Shown here: one piece after another, positions 1 to 8,431 of the stretch
Position numbering within the stretch: position 1 is the first letter of the stretch
Layout of the letters: every line of letters begins with the position of its first letter
Program-made: the position numbers and the translations under genes
Assembly: GCA_020636215.1 (NCBI GenBank)
Contig: JACJYG010000011.1
Coordinates: 124,001-188,000, forward strand
Source: Lewinellaceae bacterium
GTDB lineage: Bacteria > Bacteroidota > Bacteroidia > Chitinophagales > Saprospiraceae
Direction: 5' to 3'
DNA length: 64,000 bases
The notes under the pieces: generated by a model
Told to the model about the DNA's origin: nothing
The model's database searches: none
The model's input: the letters and a program-made list of their open reading frames with translations, nothing else

Positions 1-472
1 TTAAGAATTCCATACTTCCAGAGAAATGACTTTTATCACCGCTAATGAAAATGAACCAACATTATATCCTGTGAAGGAATACAGATAAATATTTGTCCAA
101 AAATATACGCCGCCAAGGGAAAGTCACGGGTGGCTGAACTGTTCTAAACCTCAGTCCCCCTCCCCCATCCTCAACACGAGAGCGATCAACTTCATAAACA
201 GCAAGTTGCGTTCTTCCTCTTCCCGGCAATTCCGGAGCCGGGTGCGGATAGCCCACTGGGTGTTCCAGCTTTTTGTCGGCATCCACGTACTGGCATTGCC
301 AGATGGAAAGCAATGAATATTAAACCTCAAGGAGGAACACCGCAATATCCTGGCCCTGCTGTACTACTGGAATTTTTATTCCTGATTTTTTAAAATCGGG
401 GTGCGGAAGGTGCGTTGAAAGCCCCAATAAAAAAACAAAGCTTAAGCCCTACAGCGCTTAATCCCTGAATCA
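1..472. other. Intergenic region, no supported gene
   Basis: No convincing gene was found here. Two short overlapping reading frames on the minus strand (about 62-345) have no recognisable domain, overlap each other in different frames and have skewed composition, so they are not called. They could be the decayed end of a gene lying to the left of the window, but nothing identifies it. Confidence 0.5.
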
Positions 473-2953
473 CTAAAATCCGCCCATGTCATCACCACCC
501 TCATACTCCCCGCGACGGCCATCGCGGTTGCGTTTGTTATCCTGGTTGAGGCGATAGTTGAGCGTCAGCCTCACCTGCTGGCCGCGGCGCCACTGAAAAT
601 CACCTTCAGAATAAAAATCGGGGCCTTCGGAAATGTAACGGCGGCGGCGGGAGTTGAACACATCATTAATGCTGAGCGTCAGGGAGCCTTTTTTGTCAAA
701 GACGTCCTTGCTGAAAGCAAGGTCGAGGTGAGACATAGACTTGGTCTTTCCTTGGGTGTTATTGCGCGGCGCCCGGTAGTTGAAGCGAATTTGGGAATCG
801 ACTTTCTTCCAGAGCGACAGCTTGGAAGTCAGCCGGCCAAACATGGAAAGGGCTTCGGCGTCATAAGATTGATCCTCAAATTGCCCTTCGGTAACGGAAC
901 GGAAAACATTGACGTTGCCATCCAGGTCCATCCATTCTATCGGAGAATAGGAGAAGGTGGCCTCCGCACCCCAGGATTTCTCTGTCGACAGGTTAACCGG
1001 ACGGGTGAAGGTATTGCCATCGGCATCAACCGTCCGGATGCGCTCGGTGACGCCTTCTGTATACCGGTAATATACCGAAGAGGTGAGCGAGGCATTGTCC
1101 CAATACTTGATATGGCCCAGCTCCATGGCATGGGTGAATTCAGGATTCAGGTTGGGATTTCCGGAATAGAAATTCCGGGCGTCGCTAAAGGAAAAGAAGG
1201 GGTTCAGGCTCCAGAAACTGGGGCGGTTGATGCGGCGGCTATAACTCAATTGTATCGCATTTTGCCCCGGAAGTTCGTAGTTCAGGTGGCCGCTCGGGAA
1301 AAGGTTGAGGTAATCCCGTGGGTTCACTTCTTTCGTTTGCAGCAGTTCGGTGCGCACGTCTGAGTATTCCGCCCGAACGCCAAACTGGAAGGAGAAACGG
1401 CCGAATTTATTGCCAAAAATGGCGTACGCGGCGTGTATATCCTCATTATAAATGAACTCATTGGTAAAATTGGACAGGAAATCCCACTGGCCATTCGCAA
1501 ATTCTTCTACATAAAAATCATTGGAAATATTGCGGAAAGAAGAACGGTACCCTACCTCAAATTTGCCTTCCTTGTTAATTGGCCGCACGTAATCCAACTG
1601 CAGAATGAGCATCTTTTCACCTTCCTGATTGTATGAGCGCTGCTGCAGGTCAGGCGCATCTGATTTTACAAATTCCGGGGTGTAATACGATTCCGTGATG
1701 GTCGATTTTTCAGTATCGAGGTTGTCCTGGTAACGGGCTTCCGCAACCAATTCATGGCCATTCCCTTCAAACTGCCGGCGCCAGGCCAAAGAGTATTCCA
1801 GATTGGATTCTTCCTCGTCCTCATTATCCTGACGAAGGGTGATATTCGTCAGATTATCGAGGTTGAACAGATAGTCCCTGTATTCGATTTCCGAAATATT
1901 GTCTTCGCTGCTGGGCCTAAAATTAAAAGAAGTCGTCAGAGTGCTGTTGGGGCTGAGGAAAAAATCGGAGCCCAGGCGGATATTATTGGAAAGGCCGCCC
2001 CGCTTCCTGTCCTGATTTTGTTTGAGGATGTACGTCGTGTCCGGCGCAAATTCGTTGGTGTCATAGTATTCCTGGTACAAAGAACCCCCGCCTGGCGCCC
2101 TGCGGTAGTTCAGGCCATAGCTGGCGAAGAGGTTCAGCCATTTCCGACGATAGTTCAGGTTGGCCGCCACACCATGATTATGCGGATAGCCGGCGCTGAT
2201 ATCAAAGGAACCATTCAGGCCATTTTCCTTTTCCTTTTTTAGAATGATGTTGATGATGCCGGCCATACCTTCCGCCTCATAACGGGCTGAAGGGTTGGTG
2301 ATGACCTCTATTCGCTCTATAAGGTTGGCCGGGATATTGCGCAGGCCGTCGGAATTACTGATGCCCACCAGGCCGGAAGGTTTGCCGTTGACCAGAATTC
2401 GGACTCCGCCGCTGCCCCGGAGATTGACGTTGCCTTCTACATCTACGGTCACGGAAGGCACATTGTCCAGTACATCTGCAGCGTTACCACCGGTATTGGC
2501 CAGGTCCTTGCCTACGTTGAAAACCTTCTTGTCCAGCGATAATTGCATCTGGCTTTTCTCTGCCCGTACTTCCACTTCCTGAAGCGTAGTAGCATCGGGC
2601 TGCAGGGCAATTACCCCAATGTCGGCCGTGGGTTGATTCCTGGAAATAGTAATATCCCCAACTGCGTGGTCTTTGTAGGAAATGAAATCGATGACGGCGT
2701 AATAGCTCCCGAAATTGACCTCCAGCGAGAAGGTGCCCGCGGCATTGGTCACCGTTCCGGTCACCATGGAGCTGTCTTTGGCGTTGTAAAGGGTGACGGT
2801 GGCGTAATCCAGGGGCTGTTGGGTACCTTCATCAATGACGATACCCTTGATCAATCCTTTGAGGGGATCGCCGGCGTAAGGTTGCGCGTGTGAGACATTT
2901 TTTACTTGAAAGAACAGTAAAAGGGTGAAAAGGAGTGTGAAGTTGCGTTGCAT
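473..2953 (-). CDS. TonB-dependent receptor, outer-membrane beta-barrel family
   Basis: An 826-residue outer-membrane receptor that should use TonB energy to import an unidentified ligand. A signal peptide (about 1-23, ending SHAQ) is followed by a carboxypeptidase-regulatory-like domain (about 33-118), a plug (about 130-245, with VNLRGSGGVRILVNGKP and IERIEVITNPSARYEAEG) and a long barrel rich in alternating aromatic strands (about 250-810). The layout matches the OMP_b-brl_3 branch of TonB receptors, which usually has no SusD partner, and none is present. The C-terminus is an unusual polar tail rich in Gly, Asp and Arg after the last strand. It lies directly downstream of a two-component system on the same strand, and the 114-bp gap carries a promoter-like box and repeats, so the response regulator probably controls it. 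The ligand cannot be inferred. Confidence 0.9.
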   Translation of the reverse strand: MQRNFTLLFTLLLFFQVKNVSHAQPYAGDPLKGLIKGIVIDEGTQQPLDYATVTLYNAKDSSMVTGTVTNAAGTFSLEVNFGSYYAVIDFISYKDHAVGDITISRNQPTADIGVIALQPDATTLQEVEVRAEKSQMQLSLDKKVFNVGKDLANTGGNAADVLDNVPSVTVDVEGNVNLRGSGGVRILVNGKPSGLVGISNSDGLRNIPANLIERIEVITNPSARYEAEGMAGIINIILKKEKENGLNGSFDISAGYPHNHGVAANLNYRRKWLNLFASYGLNYRRAPGGGSLYQEYYDTNEFAPDTTYILKQNQDRKRGGLSNNIRLGSDFFLSPNSTLTTSFNFRPSSEDNISEIEYRDYLFNLDNLTNITLRQDNEDEEESNLEYSLAWRRQFEGNGHELVAEARYQDNLDTEKSTITESYYTPEFVKSDAPDLQQRSYNQEGEKMLILQLDYVRPINKEGKFEVGYRSSFRNISNDFYVEEFANGQWDFLSNFTNEFIYNEDIHAAYAIFGNKFGRFSFQFGVRAEYSDVRTELLQTKEVNPRDYLNLFPSGHLNYELPGQNAIQLSYSRRINRPSFWSLNPFFSFSDARNFYSGNPNLNPEFTHAMELGHIKYWDNASLTSSVYYRYTEGVTERIRTVDADGNTFTRPVNLSTEKSWGAEATFSYSPIEWMDLDGNVNVFRSVTEGQFEDQSYDAEALSMFGRLTSKLSLWKKVDSQIRFNYRAPRNNTQGKTKSMSHLDLAFSKDVFDKKGSLTLSINDVFNSRRRRYISEGPDFYSEGDFQWRRGQQVRLTLNYRLNQDNKRNRDGRRGEYEGGDDMGGF

Positions 2954-2992
2954 TCTAAAATGGTTGTGCTTTGGTGATCTCTTATTTCAAGA

Positions 2993-3050
2993 CAAAGATA
3001 AAGTGCGATTCTAATCAGAATTTATAGGAATTCTGAAGCAATTTTGAAGT
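2993..3050 (-). promoter_or_regulatory. Promoter box and candidate OmpR-type operator
   Basis: Reading the minus strand, TATCTTTG (2993-3000) is an exact match to the Bacteroidota -7 box TAnnTTTG; the -33 box is poor, as expected for an activated promoter. Just upstream lie a perfect inverted repeat CAGAATT-N6-AATTCTG (3016-3035) and, read on the plus strand, two direct copies ATTCTGAAGCA / ATTTTGAAGTT with an 11-bp period (3029-3050). Direct repeats of about 11 bp are typical binding sites of OmpR-family regulators, and one is encoded next door. Function is inferred. Confidence 0.45.
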
Positions 3051-3067
3051 TTAAACATTTAACAGTT

Positions 3068-4330
3068 TCAGGCAAATCCAACTGTCAATTGATGGGCGCC
3101 CTCGCTAAATTGATAATCGACGGTAAATTGGCTGGCATCCGCAATTTTTTTGACGATGGCCAGCCCCAGGCCCAGCGAACCATCCGTTGCATGGCTCTTT
3201 TGAAAACGCCCGAAAAGTTGTTCGGTCGGCACCCGCGGCGGTTTGCCGGAATTCCGGACCACCAGTTTTTCGCTGGTCAATTCTACTGCTATCCAGCCGC
3301 CCTGGCCGTTGTGCCGAATTGCATTTTTCAACAAATTACCGACCAGAATGTCCGCCAATACAGGGTCAACAGAGATTTGTACATTAGGTTCAATTCGACT
3401 ACTCATTTGGAGGTCTTTCAGCGTTGCCAGTTCGGAAAAATGTTCCAGGCTGGCCTCCGTTATCCTGGAAAAATTGACCGGCGCCTGGCTGGAAAATTCC
3501 TGATTGTCAATCTTGGTCAATAGCTGCAGCGCCTTACCCAACTTAGACAGCTTGCCGATCGACTGCTGAATGGCCTGCACCAGGGTAAGTTGCTCATCCG
3601 ACAAGCCCTGGGTTTCCAGCAACAGGTCCAGTTTGCCCTGAGCTACCGCCAAGGGGGTTTGCATCTCGTGGGAGGCATTTTCCGAAAATTCCTTGACTGC
3701 CAGGTAATCGCGGCGGGCTTTCGCCGCCATCTGTGTTAGAAAGGTATTGAGTTGCCGAAACTCCTTAGTCGTCGTATCGGGCAGTTGCAAAGGCTCCGCC
3801 TCCTTCAGGCGGAAGGATCGTATCTGCTGTAGCGTCTGCTGGAACGGCCGGAACAATAAACGGGTGATCAGAAAACTGAAAAACAACATCGCCACGCCCA
3901 GAATGAGAAACAGCCTCGACATAATCTCCACCACAACATCGTAGATGTCATCCGTTTCGATGAAAACATCAGTAATGCTGAATCCATAATACCGGGCGCC
4001 AACCTTCCGGACCGCCGTCAGCTTGCGGTAGGGTTCCATCACGCCTTCCAGGTAGGGATGCGGCGCCAGGGTGTCCGAATAGATAAAAAAAGTATCCCGG
4101 GCCATTTCTCCCAGGTCGCTGATATCCACCTTCCCTCGCTTTAACACGCTGAGAGGAATGCCCTCCGCCAGTTCCTCGGAAACCTGGTTGAGATTGTCGC
4201 GCAGTGCAAAATCAGTTTCCTTGCGCACTTCGTTCTCCACCAATACATAGGTGACTACCCCGCCGAAACCGAAGACCAGCAAGGCTACCAACAGGTAGAG
4301 CAAGGTCGTTTTTGTGATCAGGTTCATCAC
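3068..4330 (-). CDS. Sensor histidine kinase
   Basis: A 420-residue membrane histidine kinase, partner of the response regulator whose end overlaps its start by 4 bp. Two membrane segments (about 8-30 and 135-158) enclose a periplasmic sensor of about 100 residues with no recognised domain. The dimerisation/phosphoacceptor region contains SENASHEMQTPLAVAQGK with the phosphorylated His near residue 221. The ATPase domain has an N box (LLKNAIRHN) and a G box (SLGLGLAIVKK). It should autophosphorylate on His and pass the phosphate to the adjacent regulator. The stimulus is unknown, but the downstream TonB receptor suggests an envelope or nutrient cue. Confidence 0.92.
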   Translation of the reverse strand: MMNLITKTTLLYLLVALLVFGFGGVVTYVLVENEVRKETDFALRDNLNQVSEELAEGIPLSVLKRGKVDISDLGEMARDTFFIYSDTLAPHPYLEGVMEPYRKLTAVRKVGARYYGFSITDVFIETDDIYDVVVEIMSRLFLILGVAMLFFSFLITRLLFRPFQQTLQQIRSFRLKEAEPLQLPDTTTKEFRQLNTFLTQMAAKARRDYLAVKEFSENASHEMQTPLAVAQGKLDLLLETQGLSDEQLTLVQAIQQSIGKLSKLGKALQLLTKIDNQEFSSQAPVNFSRITEASLEHFSELATLKDLQMSSRIEPNVQISVDPVLADILVGNLLKNAIRHNGQGGWIAVELTSEKLVVRNSGKPPRVPTEQLFGRFQKSHATDGSLGLGLAIVKKIADASQFTVDYQFSEGAHQLTVGFA

Positions 4331-5004
4331 TCTTCACTGAATTTATAGCCCAGGCCGTAAATAGTTTTGATATAGTCCGCTCCATCGGCAGCCGTGATTT
4401 TCTTGCGCAGGTTTTTAATGTGCTGGTACACGAAATCGAAGGAATCCAGGAAGTCGGCGTCATCCCCCCAAAGGTGCTCTGCTATGATCTGCTTGGTGAG
4501 GGCCCGGTTCTTGTTGGTAATAAAAAACAACAGCAGTTCGTATTCTTTGATCGTCAGGATGACCGGCATGTCCTTTACGAACACTTCATGATTATCGGTA
4601 TTGACCCGGATGTCCCCAAATTCCAGGATCTTATGCCCCTGAAACTTCCGGCGCCGGTAAATGGCGTTGAGGCGGGCGTTGAGTTCGGGCAGGTGGAAAG
4701 GTTTGGTCAGGTAATCATCAGCCCCCAGTTCCAGGCCCTCCACTTTATCGTCCAGGGCGTTCTTAGCGGAAATGATCAACACTCCGGTTTCCGGGCGGAT
4801 TTGCTTGAGCAGGCGCAACAAGTTCAGGCCATTGCCGTCGGGCAACATGATGTCCAGCAACACGACATCATAATCAAAGGAAAGCAACTTTTCCTGCGCT
4901 TCGGCAAAATCGAGAGCCGCTTCGCAGACCATATCTCCCCGGGAGAAGTAGGCCTTGATGTTTTCGACCAGCTCTTTTTCGTCTTCGATGATCAATACCT
5001 TCAT
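4327..5004 (-). CDS. Two-component response regulator, OmpR family
   Basis: A 225-residue DNA-binding response regulator. The receiver domain (about 1-115) has the acidic pair in IIEDE, the phosphoacceptor Asp51 in VVLLDIMLPDG and the conserved Lys in ISAKNALDDK. The C-terminal winged helix (about 125-223) has the OmpR-type signature around LTIKEYELL and YIKTIYGLGYKF. The stop overlaps the histidine kinase start by 4 bp, so the two are translationally coupled. The probable target is the TonB receptor two genes downstream, whose promoter region carries 11-bp direct repeats. Confidence 0.95.
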   Translation of the reverse strand: MKVLIIEDEKELVENIKAYFSRGDMVCEAALDFAEAQEKLLSFDYDVVLLDIMLPDGNGLNLLRLLKQIRPETGVLIISAKNALDDKVEGLELGADDYLTKPFHLPELNARLNAIYRRRKFQGHKILEFGDIRVNTDNHEVFVKDMPVILTIKEYELLLFFITNKNRALTKQIIAEHLWGDDADFLDSFDFVYQHIKNLRKKITAADGADYIKTIYGLGYKFSEE

Positions 5005-5127
5005 AATGAAGGCAAAGGTAGGAAAGGATTTTGAGGGAAATTTGAAGGGGACGTTATCCAGTGGGCAGATCCTTGGGAGGTTTTACCCGGCTGATCCCGG
5101 CAGGCGTCGGGGAGGACGGGCGGGTCT

Positions 5128-5245
5128 CTGGGGTTCTGGGTTTTGGGGTTTCTGGTTTCTGGGGTTTGGGGTTTCTGGGTTTATGGGTTTTGGGTTTATG
5201 GGTTTCTGGGGTTTATGGGGTTTATGGGGTTTATGGTTTCTGGGT
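5128..5245. repeat. G/T-rich 9-bp tandem array, telomere-like
   Basis: About 118 bp of imperfect tandem repeats with units such as GGGTTTCTG and GGGGTTTAT, ending with three exact GGGGTTTAT copies. The plus strand has well over a dozen GGG or GGGG runs spaced by 3-6 bases, so it could form G-quadruplexes. Frames through it encode only Gly/Phe/Trp repeats and are not genes. It lies upstream of the response regulator (minus strand) and downstream of the lipoprotein gene (minus strand). Confidence 0.85.
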
Positions 5246-5452
5246 TACAGGCTTGACCGGCTCGGACGGACGGTTTACAGGTTACGGCTTTACGAAGCTT
5301 ACCCGGCGACAAAATACTACAGTTCACGGTTTCCGGCGCAGTTATGGGAATCGGCATAGCCCGCCTTGAACAAGCTCTAAATAGTTTAAGCCCTTACGGG
5401 AAATCCTGTCCTGGGATTAGTCCTTTCAAGTATTTTGTCAGAGATACAGAAA

Positions 5453-5531
5453 ATCCAATCAGGAAGCTATGGCCTTCCCGATTGGATCTTCTATTCATTG
5501 TCGGCCTTCACCAGGGTTTTTAAAAACCTGG
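5453..5531 (-). terminator. Two hairpins downstream of the lipoprotein gene
   Basis: ATCCAATC(A)GGAAG pairs with CTTCC(C)GATTGGAT across 5453-5487, and CCAGGGTTTTTAAAAACCTGG (5511-5531) is a near-perfect palindrome. They follow the stop of the minus-strand gene ending at 5546 and probably end its transcript, although no strong T run follows either stem. Confidence 0.4.
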
Positions 5532-5545
5532 CCGGCTAACCAGTG

Positions 5546-6628
5546 CTACGGCCGGCAACTCCGCATCAGTTCCCGAAACTCATCCAGGTCGTCAATTACC
5601 TGTTCGCTGTTGTCATCCAAGACCGTCACGCTGAACGGGTAGGAAAACTCGAGGCGGCCGTCGCCCATCTCGTGGGATTCGTGCCAAGCTTGCATCAACG
5701 CTTTGAGCGCGTCTGCATCGGCAGCTTCCGCCGTGCCGCTTCCATCCGGATACACCACCGTGATCGGGAAGACAAACTCAAAACAGGTGCCAAACGGGCC
5801 GCCATCGTGCGGGCCATTTCCATGCGGGCCGTCGCCAGGCCCGCCAGGGCCAAAGCCACCGCAGGATTCGCGCAGGGCGGCGAAGTCTTCTTCAGTCGTG
5901 ATGGTTTGCGTCTCATTCGTTTCCGTCAACACTACGTCAAATGGCATCTGAATCGTGGGGCGTGCTTCGGCGCCGGGGTTGGCCTGATGCCAGGCCATGA
6001 GCAGTTCCTTCATCTCGTCGCGGTCGTTAGCGACAGCCGTGCCGGCATCGTCCGGATAAACAATGGTCAATGGGAAAACAAACTCGAAACAGGGGGCGAA
6101 GTTGCCATCGCCAGGGCCATTACCCGGGCCGCCGTTGCCATGAGGGCCGCCATCACCAGGGCCGCCATTTCCATTACCATTAGGCCCACCATTTCCATGC
6201 GGGCCACCGTTTCCGGGGCCACCGCCACCCAGGTGCGGCATACACTCGTCGAGCAAGGCGCGCAGGTCGGCTTTGGATTCAATAGAATCTTCGGCGCCGT
6301 CCTCCAGAATGACCGTAAATGGCATTACGATGGTCGGCCGGTCGTGGCTCTGCGGGTTGTTCTGTTGCCAGGTGAAGAACAAGCCGCTCAGGCCTTCCAC
6401 ACTGGTTACCGTTTCGGCAGTCCCGTTGGGGTATTCCACCGTTACCGGAAAGACGATCTCGAAGCATAAGTTATTTATACCATCTCCGCCATCGCGGTAG
6501 TCGAGGTAGTCATCCACGCCCAGAACGGTATCCGTCACGGCATCGGTAGCGTCTTTTTCACAGGCTATAGTACCAAAGACGAGCGTCAGTGCGAAAAGCC
6601 AGCTCCATTTTGCGAATTGCTTGATCAT
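5546..6628 (-). CDS. Putative lipoprotein with three repeated domains and G/P/N/H-rich linkers
   Basis: A 360-residue exported protein of unknown function. The N-terminus is a signal sequence ending FGTIAC with Cys23 as the likely lipidated residue; the lipobox is relaxed (Thr at -3). Three copies of a domain of about 75 residues follow (about 55-129, 180-256, 282-358). Each opens CFEhVFP, has a YP[ND]G-type turn, an [RL]x[TE]hxhPF strand and ends in a short helix with a second Cys, so each probably holds one disulfide. Domains 1-2 and 2-3 are joined by linkers made almost only of Gly, Pro, Asn, His and Asp. It is divergent from the ECF sigma gene. The third copy is the most diverged. A surface or periplasmic binding role is conceivable but not shown. 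Confidence 0.8.
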   Translation of the reverse strand: MIKQFAKWSWLFALTLVFGTIACEKDATDAVTDTVLGVDDYLDYRDGGDGINNLCFEIVFPVTVEYPNGTAETVTSVEGLSGLFFTWQQNNPQSHDRPTIVMPFTVILEDGAEDSIESKADLRALLDECMPHLGGGGPGNGGPHGNGGPNGNGNGGPGDGGPHGNGGPGNGPGDGNFAPCFEFVFPLTIVYPDDAGTAVANDRDEMKELLMAWHQANPGAEARPTIQMPFDVVLTETNETQTITTEEDFAALRESCGGFGPGGPGDGPHGNGPHDGGPFGTCFEFVFPITVVYPDGSGTAEAADADALKALMQAWHESHEMGDGRLEFSYPFSVTVLDDNSEQVIDDLDEFRELMRSCRP

Positions 6629-6782
6629 TTTTTCTTTTTTTTGGGTTGATTAATTTGCATTTCACTGTTAGGAGTCAAGGGCTACTGGTTTGTACTCAAA
6701 AAAAAATGAAAAATTTATTTTTTCTTCTTTACCCCCTGCCGCCGGTAGCCCTATATTGCGTTCCCGGCATGCCCGATCAATT

Positions 6783-7358
6783 ATGGAAGAAGAACTTTTA
6801 TGGAAACAATTGAAAGCAGGGCGGAAAAGCGCCCTGGAGCAACTCTACCGCAGCCACGCTGAGGCATTGCTGCTGTATGGCCGTAAGTTCTCCCCCGACG
6901 GGCAACTGGTGGAAGACGCTGTGCAGGATCTTTTCGTGGAGTTGTGGCAAAATCGAGAGAAGCTCAGCCAGGTCAGCTCGGTACGCTCCTACCTTCTGGT
7001 GGCGCTGCGCCGCCGCATTATCCGGCAAATGGACCGGCAACTCCGGCGCGAAAGCCCTGAAGAAGCCAGCGAACAGCTTTTTGAAGTTGAGATCAGCATA
7101 GACGAACAGATCGCTTCCCAGGAGCTTACGGCAGAACAGCATAAACAGTTGAACCAGGCGCTTCAGGAACTGAGCACCCGCCAGAAAGAAGCCCTCTACC
7201 TGAAATACCAGCTGAATATGAAGTATGAAGACATCTGCCAGGTGATGGACATCAACTACCAGTCGGTCCGCAACCTGGTAGCTTCGGCCCTCAAACGGGT
7301 AAAACAACTGATGGCCAGGGGCTGGTGGCCCATTATTTTTTATTTTTTAATCCGATGA
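6783..7358 (+). CDS. ECF RNA polymerase sigma factor, FecI-like
   Basis: A 191-residue ECF sigma factor that would direct RNA polymerase to envelope-response promoters. ATG at 6783 is preferred over an upstream TTG at 6690, because MEEELLWKQLKAG is where sigma region 2 homology begins. Region 2 (DAVQDLFVELWQNREKL, RSYLLVALRRRIIR) and region 4 (LSTRQKEALYLKYQLNMKYEDICQVM, SVRNLVASALKRV) are clear. It is followed by a FecR-type anti-sigma and a TonB receptor with a signalling domain, the standard cell-surface signalling trio. Activity is expected to be held by FecR until the receptor binds its ligand. Confidence 0.92.
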   Translation: MEEELLWKQLKAGRKSALEQLYRSHAEALLLYGRKFSPDGQLVEDAVQDLFVELWQNREKLSQVSSVRSYLLVALRRRIIRQMDRQLRRESPEEASEQLFEVEISIDEQIASQELTAEQHKQLNQALQELSTRQKEALYLKYQLNMKYEDICQVMDINYQSVRNLVASALKRVKQLMARGWWPIIFYFLIR

Positions 7359-7419
7359 TTTTGAGTACAAAACAGGAACGGGCTGCTCCTATGAGTGGAT
7401 AAAAACCGGAAAGAATGAC

Positions 7420-8406
7420 ATGAACGACCAATACCTTAAATATGACGCATTAGAATTAGCCCAGGACGAGGCCTTTCTCCGATGGGTGCGCGAGGAGGAA
7501 AACTCCGGAGCTATGCAATGGGAAACCTGGCTGTCGGCCCATCCGGAAAAAGCGGAGGCTGTGGCCGAAGCCCGCCTGCTGGCCCGCGCCCTGATATTCA
7601 AGGAAGAAAAAACGAGCCCAGAGCAGATCGAACAGCTTTGGGCCCGGATTCATGCCGCCACGCCCGCTAAACAGGCTCGAAAGCCCCTCCGAATCGTCCG
7701 TTGGGGGAGCTATGCCGCTGCCGCCGCCATCGCCCTGCTGTTGGCCTTCTTCTTCCTCTGGCCAGCCTCCGGCGAGCCGGTACAGGTGTTCGCCCAAAAC
7801 GGTAAAACAATGGAGGCCGAGCTGCCCGATGGTTCTCAGGTATGGCTCAACGCCAGTTCCTCTATCACCTATGAGGCCGAGCAGTGGCCAGAAAACCGAA
7901 GCCTGAAACTGGCCGGCGAAGCATTCTTCGAAGTCCGGAAAGGCAGCCGCTTTGTAGTGGAAACCGAACGGGGTAGCGTGGAAGTGCTCGGCACCAGTTT
8001 TAACGTCAATACGCACGATGGGCAGTTCAGCGTTGAATGTTATAGCGGCAGGGTTCAGGTGCGCGCCGGCCAGTCCAGCGAGATTCTGACACCGGGACAA
8101 TCGGCGACGCTGGCCGAGGGAGGCCTTGAAAAAGAAAACTTTGAGGCTTCCACCGGCGTAGCCTGGCGCCAGGGCCATTTTGACTATGAAAACACCCCAC
8201 TGGCCCTTGTCTTCGCCGAACTGGAACGCCAATTTGACGTTAGCATAGAAGCCCCCGATAGCATCCGACAGCGCCGCTATACCGGCTTTTTCGAACGTAA
8301 CAGCCTCGACAGTGCGCTGTACCTCGTGTGCTGGCCGATGCAACTGGAAAGTAATATGGATAAGAATAAGATACAGATAGGGCCGGCGAAAGATGCGGGG
8401 GAATAA
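7420..8406 (+). CDS. FecR-family anti-sigma factor
   Basis: A 328-residue inner-membrane anti-sigma/sensor protein. A cytoplasmic N-terminal part of about 90 residues (expected to bind the sigma factor) precedes one membrane segment (about 92-113, alanine/leucine rich). The FecR domain follows (about 118-215: GSQVWLNASSSITYE, GEAFFEVRKGSRFVVET, VEVLGTSFNV) and then a DUF4974-like C-terminus (about 255-325, with FDYENTPLALVFAELERQFDV). It lies between the sigma gene (61-bp gap) and the receptor gene (25-bp gap), in one probable operon. It should relay the ligand-bound state of the receptor to the sigma factor. Confidence 0.93.
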   Translation: MNDQYLKYDALELAQDEAFLRWVREEENSGAMQWETWLSAHPEKAEAVAEARLLARALIFKEEKTSPEQIEQLWARIHAATPAKQARKPLRIVRWGSYAAAAAIALLLAFFFLWPASGEPVQVFAQNGKTMEAELPDGSQVWLNASSSITYEAEQWPENRSLKLAGEAFFEVRKGSRFVVETERGSVEVLGTSFNVNTHDGQFSVECYSGRVQVRAGQSSEILTPGQSATLAEGGLEKENFEASTGVAWRQGHFDYENTPLALVFAELERQFDVSIEAPDSIRQRRYTGFFERNSLDSALYLVCWPMQLESNMDKNKIQIGPAKDAGE

Positions 8407-8431
8407 AAACAGTATCTGGCTGTAAAATGAT

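Noticed and set aside
62..345. Two overlapping minus-strand ORFs at the left edge
   Set aside because: No family, overlapping frames and low-complexity runs; could be a relic but cannot be named.
728..1363. Plus-strand ORF opposite the first TonB receptor
   Set aside because: No domain, no start signal, and fully antisense to a strong gene.
5543..6469. Plus-strand ORF opposite the three-repeat lipoprotein
   Set aside because: A shadow of the linkers' Gly/Pro/His codons; product is Arg/Ala repeats without a domain.
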